A stretch of 64,000 nucleotides of DNA, from contig NZ_JAGTXB010000026.1 of NCBI RefSeq assembly GCF_018224885.1, positions 62,001 through 126,000 of the forward strand, given 5' to 3'. The stretch's first letter is position 1. Each line of letters opens with the position of its first letter. The DNA comes from Chitinophaga hostae (GTDB lineage Bacteria > Bacteroidota > Bacteroidia > Chitinophagales > Chitinophagaceae). The notes under the pieces were generated by a model that worked only from the letters and a program-made list of their open reading frames with translations, was not told the origin of the DNA and made no database searches. The translations under genes were made by a program, and so were the position numbers. Positions 25,691 to 34,909 of this stretch are shown here, one piece after another.

Positions 25691-25936
25691 AGAGCGGGGA
25701 AGATCGCCTCCGGCGATTGTCTTTAGCAGGATTAGATTGATTATAACGATTCTGATGATTTTATTTCTTTTATAGACAGAAGCTTGCTTCTTTTCATCGG
25801 TCTTTCAAATGAACAGCTGGATTTATTGATTTTATAAACTACGGGATTATGATTATTAAATTATTAAAAAACTGAAATCATCAAAATCAGTCTAATCCTG
25901 CTAAAGACAATCGCCGGAGGCGATCCACTCCGCTCT
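25691..25936. repeat. Long intergenic inverted repeat, family A copy 3 (diverged)
   Basis: The left arm starts AGAGCGGGGAAGATCGCC at 25691; the right arm ends at 25936. The arms match over about 47 bp with a few mismatches. The word GTCTTT-GCAGGATTAG and the nested hairpin (ATCGCC-TCC-GGCGAT) are shared with copies 1 and 2, though the actual bases differ in paired fashion. Unlike those copies it lies between divergent genes. Confidence 0.75.
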
Positions 25937-25956
25937 TTCTCACTATATTTGCGGCG

Positions 25957-26601
25957 ATGAGTGAACGAATTTTTATAACCGGCATAGGCACCGGCGTGGG
26001 AAAAACCCTCACCGCGGCCTGTATTACCGAAGCATTGGAAGCAGATTACTGGAAACCTGTACAAACGGGTTTGATGGAAGGTACGGATACCGACACGGTT
26101 GTATCCTTACTGTCTAATAACGTGTCAGTTTGTCACCCTGAGGCCTGGCGGCTGCAGGCGCCTGCCTCCCCGCATCTGGCCGCGCGGCTGGAAAATACCA
26201 GTATAGACACCAACCGGATCCTGGAGCTGTCGGGACAATACCAGCCGGCCAACCGTCCCCTGGTGATGGAAGGCGCCGGCGGGCTGATGGTGCCGGTCAA
26301 CGAAACGGTTTTTACGCTGGATCTCATCCTGGCATTGAAGGCCAGGGTGGTGGTGGTAGCACAGAATTACCTGGGAAGTATTAACCATGCCCTGCTGACT
26401 GCGAGGATGCTGCAACATACAGGCGTTCCCGTTATTGGATGGGTATTTAGCGGAGCTGAGCATAGCAATGAAGAAGATATAATACGCTGGAGCGGTTATC
26501 CCAAAATAGGACATATCCCGCTGACAGAACAGGTAGATAAGGCATTCGTAAAACAACAGGCACAGTTGTTGACTACCCCGCTGCATACTTTATTGGCATG
26601 A
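25957..26601 (+). CDS. bioD: Dethiobiotin synthetase
   Basis: A 214-residue BioD. The P-loop GIGTGVGKTLTAA is at about residues 7-19, the substrate Lys is in DYWKPVQTGL, and EGAGGLMVPVN is the conserved Mg/ATP segment. It carboxylates 7,8-diaminopelargonate to dethiobiotin. A -7-like TATATTTG (25944-25951) ends only 5 nt before the ATG, so the mRNA may be almost leaderless; no good -33 TTTG is seen. Its stop overlaps the next start (ATGA at 26598-26601). The other bio genes are not in this window. Confidence 0.93.
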   Translation: MSERIFITGIGTGVGKTLTAACITEALEADYWKPVQTGLMEGTDTDTVVSLLSNNVSVCHPEAWRLQAPASPHLAARLENTSIDTNRILELSGQYQPANRPLVMEGAGGLMVPVNETVFTLDLILALKARVVVVAQNYLGSINHALLTARMLQHTGVPVIGWVFSGAEHSNEEDIIRWSGYPKIGHIPLTEQVDKAFVKQQAQLLTTPLHTLLA

Positions 26602-27173
26602 CCACTAAAAAGGATATACGAAAACATTTCCTCGAAAAGCGCCTGAACCTGGACGACGCCACCTCGCTGACGCTAAATGAGCGTCTGCTGGCCAACTGCC
26701 GGCAGCTGGATTACGGTCGTTTCAGGCTGGCACATATTTTCCTGCCCATCTCCGAAAAAAAAGAAGTAGATACCTGGCCCCTGGTAAAGTGGATGAGGGA
26801 GCAGCAGCCGCAAATAGCATGGGTGCTTTCCCGGTCGGATATGAAAACAGGCGAAATGACCCATCATCTCTGGAAAACAAATACCATCCTTGTAAAAAAT
26901 AAATTTGGTATTCCTGAACCGGACCAGGGGGAAATAGTACAGCCGGAAGATATAGACCTCGTGTTTGTACCCCTGCTGGCTTTTGACAGGGACGGACAGC
27001 GGATAGGCTATGGCAAAGGGATGTACGACCGCTTTCTGCAGCAATGCAGTCCGCAGGTACGTACAATCGGCCTGTCGCTGTTTGAACCCGTTCAGAAGAT
27101 AGAAGATACCGATCCCTGGGACATCCCGCTGCAAACGGTGGTTACCCCGGATCATATTTATCAATTTAAATAA
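26598..27173 (+). CDS. 5-formyltetrahydrofolate cyclo-ligase
   Basis: A 191-residue member of the family. KKDIRKHFLEKRLNL is the N-terminal signature, and PLLAFDRDGQRIGYGKGMYDRFL (about 132-155) is the ATP/substrate motif. It converts 5-formyl-THF to 5,10-methenyl-THF with ATP, a folate salvage step. It is translationally coupled to bioD through an ATGA overlap and sits 7 nt upstream of lpxK in one operon. Confidence 0.92.
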   Translation: MTTKKDIRKHFLEKRLNLDDATSLTLNERLLANCRQLDYGRFRLAHIFLPISEKKEVDTWPLVKWMREQQPQIAWVLSRSDMKTGEMTHHLWKTNTILVKNKFGIPEPDQGEIVQPEDIDLVFVPLLAFDRDGQRIGYGKGMYDRFLQQCSPQVRTIGLSLFEPVQKIEDTDPWDIPLQTVVTPDHIYQFK

Positions 27174-27179
27174 TCAACA

Positions 27180-28250
27180 GTGCTCAGATATCTTAATTTC
27201 CTTTTATACCCCTTTTCACTGCTGTATGGCCTGGTGATGTGGCTGCGCAACCGGTTTTATGATAAGGGGCTCCTTACTGCTGTGGAGTTCGACCTGCCGG
27301 TAATAGCCGCCGGCAACCTTTCCGTAGGTGGTACCGGCAAAACGCCGCATGTGGAATATATGATCCGCCTGCTGAAAGACCATCTGAAGGTAGCCACGCT
27401 CAGCCGGGGGTACAACCGGCGCACCAGCGGATACCTGCTCGCCGATGAAAAAAGCACAGCGGCAGATATCGGCGACGAACCTATGCAGTTTCACGATAAA
27501 TTCCCGGATATCAAGGTTTGTGTAGGGGAAGAACGGATGCTGGCTATTCCCCAGCTGCTGGGCGATGAGCCGGATACCCAGGTAATACTGCTGGACGACG
27601 CATTCCAGCACCGTTCTATCAAACCGGGGCTGAACATCATGATCACCGATTACAGCCGCCTGTTTACCCGTGATCATGTGGTGCCCTTCGGCCGCTTAAG
27701 GGAAGGCCGTGCCGGTTATCACCGTGCCGATTGCATCATCGTATCCAAGTGTCCGCCCGCTATGAGCGTGGCAGAGAAGCTGGCCCTGGAAAAAGAAATT
27801 AATCCTTTGCCACATCAGCGGCTCTTTTTCACTACCTTGCAATACGGTGCCTTGTCCGATATGATGACCCATCAGCCGGTGGAAATCCCCAAATCAGCAA
27901 CAGTATTGCTGGCGTGCGGTATAGCAAGGCCCGAACCATTGCTCGAAGAATTGAAACGACGTTACGAACAGGTATACCTCTTGTCTTTTCCCGATCATTA
28001 TTATTATGCGGAGAAGGATATTGCAAAAATTAAAAAAGAATGCAGCGATTTGCCAGGCTCCCAAAAGATTGTCATAACTACCGAGAAAGATGCAGTACGC
28101 CTGCATTTGCTCAAGGGAGCGCTGACAGAACAAAACCTGCAGATAGCTGTTATGCCTGTGGAGATTTCATTTCTCTTCGGGGAAGCAGAATTATTTAATA
28201 ACTTTATTTTTGACTATATAGGCCGGCATCTGCCAGCCCCCGGTCAATGA
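27180..28250 (+). CDS. lpxK: Tetraacyldisaccharide 4'-kinase (lipid A 4'-kinase)
   Basis: A 356-residue LpxK. The start is GTG at 27180. An N-terminal membrane-associated helix (about 1-20) is followed by the Walker A GNLSVGGTGKTPHVEYM (about 43-59), LSRGYNRRTSGYL, DEPMQFHDKFP and the LLDDAFQHRSIKP motif with the catalytic Asp pair. It phosphorylates the lipid A precursor at the 4' position at the inner face of the inner membrane. The presence of the gene implies a lipid A-containing outer membrane. Confidence 0.95.
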   Translation: MLRYLNFLLYPFSLLYGLVMWLRNRFYDKGLLTAVEFDLPVIAAGNLSVGGTGKTPHVEYMIRLLKDHLKVATLSRGYNRRTSGYLLADEKSTAADIGDEPMQFHDKFPDIKVCVGEERMLAIPQLLGDEPDTQVILLDDAFQHRSIKPGLNIMITDYSRLFTRDHVVPFGRLREGRAGYHRADCIIVSKCPPAMSVAEKLALEKEINPLPHQRLFFTTLQYGALSDMMTHQPVEIPKSATVLLACGIARPEPLLEELKRRYEQVYLLSFPDHYYYAEKDIAKIKKECSDLPGSQKIVITTEKDAVRLHLLKGALTEQNLQIAVMPVEISFLFGEAELFNNFIFDYIGRHLPAPGQ

Positions 28251-28265
28251 TAACTTACGACTAAC

Positions 28266-31200
28266 ATGAGTAGAAAAAAGAAAAATAAAAAAGGCGGTAA
28301 TAGTAACTCCAACCCAAACACCCATCACCATAACAGCCCGAAGAAAACCTTTAAAGGCGTATTGGAAGTGACCCGGTCAGGAATGGCCTTTGTGATTGTA
28401 GATGGCCTGACAAAGGATATTATGGTGAAGCAGAAGAACCTGCATACTGCCCTTGACAAAGATGAAGTGCTGGTAGATGTACTCAAAGCAGCCCGTAACG
28501 AAGGCCGCATGGAAGGCATTATAACGGACATCCTTAAACGAAATAAAACTGAATTTACCGGCACCCTGCAGGTCAGCAAAAGTTTTGCTTTCCTTATCCC
28601 CGAAAAGGGATTGTTTATGCCGGATATCTATATTCCCGCCAACTCCCTTGGTAACGCTAAAAGCGGCGACAAAGCCGTGGTGAAAATAGTGGCCTGGGGC
28701 GAAAAATCACGTAAACCGGTAGGAGAGATCGTGGAAATCCTGGATGCCAGCGATACCAACGATCTGGCCATGAAGGAAATCCTTATCGAAGCCGGATTCC
28801 CGCTTAACTTCCCTAAAGAAGTAATGGATGAACTGAGTGCCATCCGGGAAAATATTTCGGAAGAAGAAATCGCCAAACGTAAGGACATCCGCAAAATCCT
28901 CACCATGACCATCGACCCGGTGGATGCCAAGGATTTTGACGATGCCATTTCCCTGCGCCTGCTGAAAAACGGGAACTATGAAATCGGCGTTCACATCGCA
29001 GATGTAAGCCATTATGTGCTGCCTGGTACAGAGCTGGACAAGGAAGCAGATAAACGCGCTACCTCTGTATATCTGCCGGATCGCGTGCTTCCTATGCTGC
29101 CGGAAAAGATATCCAACGAACTGTGTTCCCTGCGCCCGCATGAAGATAAACTGACTTTCTCCGCCATGTTCCAGATGAGCAGCAAAGGAGAAATAAAACA
29201 ACATTGGATCGGCCGTACCGTTATCCATTCCGATCACCGCTTCACCTATGAAGAGGTACAGGAAGTGATTGAAAAAAAGGAGGGACCCTTCAGGAACGAA
29301 GTACTGTTGCTGAACAAAATTGCCCAAACCCTGCGTGCGCAGCGTTTCGCCCATGGCGCCATTAACTTTTCCTCACAGGAAGTACGGTTTAAACTCGATG
29401 AAACAGGTAAGCCTATTGGCATCGTGGTGAAGGAAAGCAAGGAAGCACACCAGTTGATCGAAGAGTTCATGCTGCTGGCCAATAAAACCATTGCGGCCTA
29501 TGTAGCTAAATTAAGAATCAATAAACAACCGATACCTTTCCCTTACCGCGTGCACGATACCCCCGATCCTGAAAAGCTGAAGGTGTTTGCCCTGTTCGCC
29601 GGGAAATTCGGGTATAAATTTGACCTCAGCACACCTGAAAGTATTGCCGGTTCCTTCAACAATATGTTGTTGCAGGTAAAAGGCAGGCCTGAACAGCCGG
29701 TGCTGGAAACGCTGGGTATCCGTACCATGGCCAAAGCGATTTACACAGTAAATAATGTGGGACACTATGGTCTTGGTTTTGAAGACTACTGTCACTTCAC
29801 ATCTCCCATCCGCCGTTACCCCGATGTACTGGTACACCGGGTGCTGGCAGAATGCCTGGCCAACAGCGTACGACCGGATAAGAACATGGAACAGAAGTGC
29901 AAGCACAGCTCTGAAATGGAACGTAAAGCCATGGAAGCTGAAAGAGCCGGCAACAAATACAAGCAGGTAGAATATATGCAGCAGTTCATTGGCAGCACCT
30001 TCGAAGGGGTGATCAGTGGCGTGGCACATTTTGGTTTCTGGGTGGAAACCGTTGATACCAAGTGTGAAGGACTGATCAGTATTCATAACCTGAATAAACG
30101 GGAAGAATTCCAATATAATGAAGGCGAATATGCGCTTGTAGGGCAGGGCACCGGCCGGAAGTTTCGTATAGGCGAAAAAGTGAGTATCCGTGTGGTATCC
30201 GCTAACCTGGCCAAACGTCAGCTGGACTACGACCTGGAAGATGAACTGACAGGCACCGGTACTGCAAGGCCCGAGTTTCAGCCTAAACGCCGGGAAGACC
30301 GTCGTGATGACCGCAAAGATCGTCGCCGGGATGAACGTCGCGAGGACCGTAAGAAGAAGAAAGAAAAACACCGTGGCGATTATGCACAGCAGAAGCCATG
30401 GCAACGTGATAATAGGGAAGCGCCGCAGGTACCCCAGGTGCCAAGGCGTGAGCCGGAACCAGTGCCGGTAGTAGACCAGGTAGTGGTGGAAACACATGTG
30501 GTTCCGGTAGCACCGGTAACCACACCGGATCCGATTCCTGCACCAATGAAGAAAAAGGTGAGGGAAACGCCGGCCAAACCTGCACCTAAAGAAACAGTCG
30601 CGTCGGCAGAAAAGGCATCAGCGCCTGAAGCCATCCCGGTGGAACAAATACCGGCGCCGGCTAAGAAAGCGCCGGTTAAGCCAGCAGTTATCAAAACAAC
30701 TACAGCAAAGGCAGCTACCCAACCGGCGCCAGCAGCAAAAGCACCTGTTAAAAAAGCAACAGTAGCGGCACCGGCGAAGAAGGCAGCCGCTAAACCGGCA
30801 CCAGCTGCAAAAGCCCCTGCAAAAAAAGCGGTGGTAGCGGCCAAACCAGCGAAGAAGGCAGCAGTTAAACCCGCACCGGCAGCAAAAAACCTTGCAAAAA
30901 AAGCGGTGGTAGCAGCCAAACCAGCGAAGAAGGCAGCTGTTAAGCCGGCACCGGCGAAGAAAGCCCCTGCTAAAAAAGCGGCGGTAGCGGCCAAACCAGC
31001 AAAGAAGGCTGCTGTTAAGCCGGCACCGGCGAAGAAAGCCCCTGCAAAAAAAGCGGCGGTAGCGGCCAAACCAGCAAAGAAGGCAGCTGTTAAACCGGCA
31101 CCGGCGAAGAAAGCCCCTGCAAAAAAAGCGGTGGTGGCGGCCAAACCGGCAAAAAAAGCAGTTGTTAAACCGGCACCGGCAAAGAAAGCCCCTGCAAAAA

Positions 31201-31376
31201 AAGCGGTGGTGGCGGCCAAACCGGCAAAAAAAGCAGTTGTTAAACCGGCACCGGCAAAGAAGGCGCCTGCTAAAAAAGCAGCAGTAGCAGCTAAACCGGC
31301 GAAGAAGGCAGCAGCCAAAACGCCCCCGGCTAAAAAGGCGGCAGACAAAAACAAATCAAAGAATAAGCGTAAATAA
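28266..31376 (+). CDS. rnr: Ribonuclease R with a long Lys/Ala/Pro repeat tail
   Basis: A 1036-residue RNase R. Residues about 25-160 are cold-shock/OB domains, and 205-550 the RNB catalytic domain with the Mg-binding DPVDAKDFDDAISL near 217-230. Residues 573-655 are the S1 domain (STFEGVISGVAHFGFWV). RNase R degrades structured RNA 3' to 5'. The rest is unusual: a Arg/Asp-rich stretch (about 670-705), a Pro/Val-rich linker, then about 265 residues of repeats of AKKA, KPAKKA and PAPAKKAP with a 25-residue (75-nt) period. This resembles histone H1 or AlgP tails. The repeats are nearly identical in DNA, so the length probably varies by slippage. Confidence 0.93.
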   Translation: MSRKKKNKKGGNSNSNPNTHHHNSPKKTFKGVLEVTRSGMAFVIVDGLTKDIMVKQKNLHTALDKDEVLVDVLKAARNEGRMEGIITDILKRNKTEFTGTLQVSKSFAFLIPEKGLFMPDIYIPANSLGNAKSGDKAVVKIVAWGEKSRKPVGEIVEILDASDTNDLAMKEILIEAGFPLNFPKEVMDELSAIRENISEEEIAKRKDIRKILTMTIDPVDAKDFDDAISLRLLKNGNYEIGVHIADVSHYVLPGTELDKEADKRATSVYLPDRVLPMLPEKISNELCSLRPHEDKLTFSAMFQMSSKGEIKQHWIGRTVIHSDHRFTYEEVQEVIEKKEGPFRNEVLLLNKIAQTLRAQRFAHGAINFSSQEVRFKLDETGKPIGIVVKESKEAHQLIEEFMLLANKTIAAYVAKLRINKQPIPFPYRVHDTPDPEKLKVFALFAGKFGYKFDLSTPESIAGSFNNMLLQVKGRPEQPVLETLGIRTMAKAIYTVNNVGHYGLGFEDYCHFTSPIRRYPDVLVHRVLAECLANSVRPDKNMEQKCKHSSEMERKAMEAERAGNKYKQVEYMQQFIGSTFEGVISGVAHFGFWVETVDTKCEGLISIHNLNKREEFQYNEGEYALVGQGTGRKFRIGEKVSIRVVSANLAKRQLDYDLEDELTGTGTARPEFQPKRREDRRDDRKDRRRDERREDRKKKKEKHRGDYAQQKPWQRDNREAPQVPQVPRREPEPVPVVDQVVVETHVVPVAPVTTPDPIPAPMKKKVRETPAKPAPKETVASAEKASAPEAIPVEQIPAPAKKAPVKPAVIKTTTAKAATQPAPAAKAPVKKATVAAPAKKAAAKPAPAAKAPAKKAVVAAKPAKKAAVKPAPAAKNLAKKAVVAAKPAKKAAVKPAPAKKAPAKKAAVAAKPAKKAAVKPAPAKKAPAKKAAVAAKPAKKAAVKPAPAKKAPAKKAVVAAKPAKKAVVKPAPAKKAPAKKAVVAAKPAKKAVVKPAPAKKAPAKKAAVAAKPAKKAAAKTPPAKKAADKNKSKNKRK
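30800..31320 (+). repeat. 75-bp tandem repeat encoding the RNase R tail
   Basis: About six to seven in-frame copies of a 75-bp unit encoding the 25-residue word AKKAxVAAKPAKKAxVKPAP plus AKKAP. Two neighbouring units near 31112 and 31187 look identical at the base level. Copies differ mainly by Ala/Val choice. Expect assembly and slippage problems here. Confidence 0.85.
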
Positions 31377-31396
31377 TAAAACACGAGCCATCAGTA

Positions 31397-32368
31397 ATGC
31401 AATCATTTCAGGATTTAATAGCCCAGTTTAGTCAGCATTTTGAGAAACAACATTTCCCGGAACAACCCGGTAAGTTATACGGCGCCGCTTCGCATATCCT
31501 GGAGATTGGCGGTAAAAGAATCCGGCCGGTATTGTGCCTGATGGGCAATGAATTATTCGATACCCTGCGCCCGGACGCTTTTGAAGTGGGAACCGCGGTA
31601 GAACTGTTTCATAATTTTACACTCCTGCACGACGATATCATGGACAAAGCGCCGCTGCGTCGTGGTAAAGCCACGGTGCATACCGTGTATGGCGAGTCTG
31701 CCGCTATTCTTGCCGGCGACGTAATGCTGATCAATGTGTATGAGCATCTTAATAAGGTAGACCCGCATTACAAACAAAAAATCATTGCTGTTTTTAACAA
31801 GGCCGCCATTGAAGTATGCGAAGGACAGCAACTGGATATGGATTTTGAAGGCATGGATCCGGAACAGGTGCAATACGATGACTATGTGTACATGATAGGC
31901 CTGAAAACGTCTGTACTGCTGGCGGCGAGCCTGCAGTTGGGCGCTATTATCGGTGGCGCGGGCGACGGCAACCAGCAGCACATTTATTCTTTTGGTAAAA
32001 ACATCGGTATCGCCTTCCAGATCCAGGACGATTACCTCGATGCTTTCGGAGATCCGGAGAAATTTGGCAAACAACAGGGAGGCGATATTTTAGCGAATAA
32101 AAAAACTTTCCTGCTCCTCAAAGCGCTGGAACTATGCAGCCCGGCACAGCGGGAGGAATTGAAATTACTGCTCGAAACCTCTCCGGCCGATAAAGTGGAA
32201 CGTGTACTGGAGTTGTTCCGCAGTTGTAAAGTGGATGAATGGGCAGAGAAGGAAAAAGAGCGTTTCCAGCAACTGGCGTTCCAGAGCCTCGACAACATCG
32301 CCGTACTTTCCAACCGTAAAGCCCCGTTGATGGAATTGGCAAACTACCTCTTAAACCGTCAGCAATAA
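31397..32368 (+). CDS. Polyprenyl diphosphate synthase
   Basis: A 323-residue trans-prenyltransferase. GGKRIRPVLCLMG is region I. The first Asp-rich motif is in LLHDDIMDKAPLRRGKATVH (about 77-96), and the second in FQIQDDYLDAFGD (about 211-223). These bind the Mg-diphosphates. It extends FPP with IPP to make a polyprenyl chain, probably the side chain for menaquinone. The residue before the first motif suggests a long-chain enzyme, but product length cannot be set by eye. It follows rnr by 20 nt. Confidence 0.9.
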   Translation: MQSFQDLIAQFSQHFEKQHFPEQPGKLYGAASHILEIGGKRIRPVLCLMGNELFDTLRPDAFEVGTAVELFHNFTLLHDDIMDKAPLRRGKATVHTVYGESAAILAGDVMLINVYEHLNKVDPHYKQKIIAVFNKAAIEVCEGQQLDMDFEGMDPEQVQYDDYVYMIGLKTSVLLAASLQLGAIIGGAGDGNQQHIYSFGKNIGIAFQIQDDYLDAFGDPEKFGKQQGGDILANKKTFLLLKALELCSPAQREELKLLLETSPADKVERVLELFRSCKVDEWAEKEKERFQQLAFQSLDNIAVLSNRKAPLMELANYLLNRQQ

Positions 32369-32429
32369 GGTTTGTATTTAAAATCACATTATATTCGCGC
32401 TTGTCTTATTCAGGATGAAGTGATATGAT

Positions 32430-32480
32430 ATGCTGATTGCACTGATTTTTTCTGAAAGATTTAATCAGCGCAATCAGCAT
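32430..32480. terminator. Hairpin after the polyprenyl synthase gene
   Basis: ATGCTGATTGCACTGATT pairs with AATCAGCGCAATCAGCAT with one mismatch over 18 bp and a loop of about 15 nt. It is similar in sequence to the inner part of the family-A arms (TGATT-TGCTGATT). The T-rich loop side and position suggest transcription termination. Confidence 0.55.
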
Positions 32481-32552
32481 TCTTATTTCAGCAGAGTAAG
32501 ATGGTATATTTGACAAATCTAAACACAACTGTAACACGTAATTCCATCGCCA

Positions 32553-34184
32553 ATGTCTAATTCGCTGTTTCGAAAAAAGTCGCTTGCCAACATTATAAAA
32601 GACGCCCAGGCCGGTTTGGCGGATGGTCATGAAACAGGAGGAATGCACAAGGTGTTAAAGGTGAAAGACCTTACCGCTATGGGGATTGCTGCCGTAATTG
32701 GCGCCGGAATCTTCTCTACCATAGGCGAAGCATCGTTTCATGGTGGTCCGGGCGTTTCCCTGCTGTTTGTGATAACCGCCGTCACCTGTGGATTCTCTGC
32801 ACTTTGTTATGCCGAATTTGCCTCCCGTGTACCGGTATCCGGCAGCGCCTATACTTATTCCTACGTTACTTTTGGAGAACTCGCCGCCTGGGTTATAGGC
32901 TGGGCCCTGATTCTCGAATATGCTATTGGTAATATTGCGGTTGCCATCTCCTGGAGCGGGTATTTTAACAACCTCCTGAGCGGGCTGGGGTTAAGTTTAC
33001 CGTCCTGGCTGGCCAGCAACTACGACAGTGCCTCACCGGAAGTAATAGCGGCAGCGCCCCATATTGCCGGTATCCCTGTTATCCTCAACCTGCCGGCCTT
33101 TATGATCGTGGTATTAGTTACCTACCTGGCTTATGTGGGGATACAGGAAAGCAAACGAAGCGCAAATTTTATGGTGGCCCTCAAAATCCTGGTTATCCTG
33201 TTTGTAATTGTGGTGGGCTTCTTTTACGTAAATAAGGCCAATTGGAGCCCTTTTATGCCCAATGGCTTCTCTGGTGTGCTAAAAGGGGTATCGGCGGTAT
33301 TTTTCGCTTATATTGGCTTTGACGCGGTAAGTACTACTGCGGAAGAGTGCGCCAACCCGCAGCGGGATCTGCCTAAAGGTATGATCTATTCCCTGATTAT
33401 CTGTACCGTTTTATATATCCTGATCTCCTTTGTATTAACCGGGATGGTGCCTTTTTCCAGTTTAAAGGTAGATGATCCACTGGCCTTTGTTTTTGACCAG
33501 GTACATCTGCCATGGATCAGCTATCTTATTTCGGTGAGCGCGGTGGTAGCCACTACCAGCGTATTGCTGGTATTTCAGATCGGTCAGCCGCGGATATGGA
33601 TGAGTATGAGTCGCGACGGGCTGTTACCCAAACGTTTCAGTAAAATACATCCGCGGTTTAAAACGCCTTCCTATGCAACCATTATCACTGGTTTCCTGGT
33701 AGGTATCCCGGCCTTGTTCCTGAATCTGACCATTGTAACAGATCTAACCAGTATAGGTACCCTGTTTGCCTTCATCCTTGTTTGCGGCGGCGTACTGATA
33801 CTGCCGAGGGAAGAAAAGGCGACGGTAAAACGTTTCCAGTTACCTTATATCAACGGGCAGTTTATTATACCGGGTATCATTGTGTTATTATTCGTCCTGT
33901 TTAACCGTGAAATCCTGGTGAAGTTTTCCATGGAAGGCGGCTGGGAAGTATGGAAACACAATATTCCTTTCTACCTGTTTGCTGTGGTAACCGTGGCGAT
34001 TACTTATTTTTCCGTTACACGCAAACTATCGCTTATACCCGTACTGGGAATGCTCAGCTGTTTTTACCTGATGACAGAAATTGCATTGAAGAACTGGATC
34101 GTTTTCTCGATCTGGCTGTTGCTGGGATTAACCATTTACTTTGGATACAGTTATACCAACAGCGCCTTACGGAAGAAAGCATAA
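32553..34184 (+). CDS. Amino-acid permease (APC superfamily)
   Basis: A 543-residue APC permease of the cationic amino-acid transporter/YfnA-like group. The TM1 signature MGIAAVIGAGIFSTIGEA starts near residue 42, with SGSAYTYSYVTFGELAAWVIGWALILEYAIG in TM3, and GFDAVSTTAEECANPQRDLPKGM in the loop after TM6, typical of this group. About 14 hydrophobic segments are seen. It imports amino acids across the inner membrane by proton symport or uniport. A -7-like TATATTTG is at 32505-32512. The stop (34182-34184) lies in a family-B arm. Confidence 0.9.
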   Translation: MSNSLFRKKSLANIIKDAQAGLADGHETGGMHKVLKVKDLTAMGIAAVIGAGIFSTIGEASFHGGPGVSLLFVITAVTCGFSALCYAEFASRVPVSGSAYTYSYVTFGELAAWVIGWALILEYAIGNIAVAISWSGYFNNLLSGLGLSLPSWLASNYDSASPEVIAAAPHIAGIPVILNLPAFMIVVLVTYLAYVGIQESKRSANFMVALKILVILFVIVVGFFYVNKANWSPFMPNGFSGVLKGVSAVFFAYIGFDAVSTTAEECANPQRDLPKGMIYSLIICTVLYILISFVLTGMVPFSSLKVDDPLAFVFDQVHLPWISYLISVSAVVATTSVLLVFQIGQPRIWMSMSRDGLLPKRFSKIHPRFKTPSYATIITGFLVGIPALFLNLTIVTDLTSIGTLFAFILVCGGVLILPREEKATVKRFQLPYINGQFIIPGIIVLLFVLFNREILVKFSMEGGWEVWKHNIPFYLFAVVTVAITYFSVTRKLSLIPVLGMLSCFYLMTEIALKNWIVFSIWLLLGLTIYFGYSYTNSALRKKA

Positions 34185-34283
34185 AGCGTAAAGCATAAAG
34201 CAAAAAGCTATTGTGCCGGAGATACTGGAGGAATAATTACCCTCTTATCTCCGGCACAATAGCTTTTTGCTTTATGCTTTACG
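34176..34283. repeat. Intergenic inverted repeat, family B copy 5
   Basis: The arms 34176 to about 34224 and 34246-34283 share AAAGCATAAAGC, AAAAAGCTATTGTGCCGG and AGATA with their complements; about 35 bp pair, with small bulges. The APC stop codon TAA and its last codons are part of the left arm. The core GCTATTGTGC is shared with the copy at 36907. Confidence 0.8.
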
Positions 34284-34340
34284 CCTTCTGCTTAATTTCG
34301 TAACTTCATATCAGCTCTTTGATCCTAAAATTTATATTTT

Positions 34341-34808
34341 ATGAACATGCTACAACGAGTTGAACACTGGGGTGACACACATAGCCCCAACTGGCTGAGT
34401 GCCGTAAGGATACTGCTGGGTGTATTTCTGATGGGAATGGGCGTGCTGTTTGTAATGGAACGCGATTCCCTGATCTCCATGATCAATCAGAAGCCGGCCC
34501 TTGCCACCTTGTCCATCCTCCTGGGACACTACATCGTATTTGCCCACACGGTTGGCGGGTTATTCATTGCCATGGGACTGCTTACCAGGGTTTCTGTCCT
34601 GGTGAATATCCCGATACTGCTGGGCGCCGTTTTCCTGATTCATTCTCCTTCCGGGTTGTTTACCGTGTATCCGTTTATGGCATTATCAATCCTGGTGCTT
34701 TTCCTCTTAATTTTCTTTTTAATCGAGGGGAGCGGCCGTATCTCTGTAGATGAGTATATGCGCCGGCATCCGGAAAAACCACGTAGCCGCAAATACGTTG
34801 ACTTTTAA
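34341..34808 (+). CDS. DoxX family membrane protein
   Basis: A 155-residue protein with four hydrophobic segments (about 19-39, 60-85, 89-107, 112-132) and the DoxX/TQO-small-subunit pattern SAVRILLGVFLMGMGVLF and HTVGGLFIAMGLLTRVSVL. The C-terminus is short, charged and probably cytosolic (MRRHPEKPRSRKY). The role of most DoxX proteins is unknown; some are linked to redox stress or exported-protein thiol homeostasis. It is a single gene between a repeat and the Smr gene. Confidence 0.8.
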   Translation: MNMLQRVEHWGDTHSPNWLSAVRILLGVFLMGMGVLFVMERDSLISMINQKPALATLSILLGHYIVFAHTVGGLFIAMGLLTRVSVLVNIPILLGAVFLIHSPSGLFTVYPFMALSILVLFLLIFFLIEGSGRISVDEYMRRHPEKPRSRKYVDF

Positions 34809-34909
34809 GAGCAACTACTGGTAACAGTTATGTATAATGCTTCATCAGATAAATCTCTTCCGCGCATATCCCTTCAAAATTCTATTTTTGCACTCAGAAG
34901 AATGCAATT

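Noticed and set aside
29511..30497. A 328-codon minus-strand frame inside rnr
   Set aside because: It is fully antisense to the RNB and S1 domains of RNase R, which have clear motifs on the plus strand. The minus frame reads as Phe/His-rich with no family resemblance.
30380..31384. A 334-codon open frame on the minus strand, antisense to the RNase R tail, rich in Ala/Phe/Gly
   Set aside because: It is the mirror of the KPAKKA repeat: low-complexity G+C-rich codons rarely give stops on the other strand. It shows the same 25-residue period and no protein signature.
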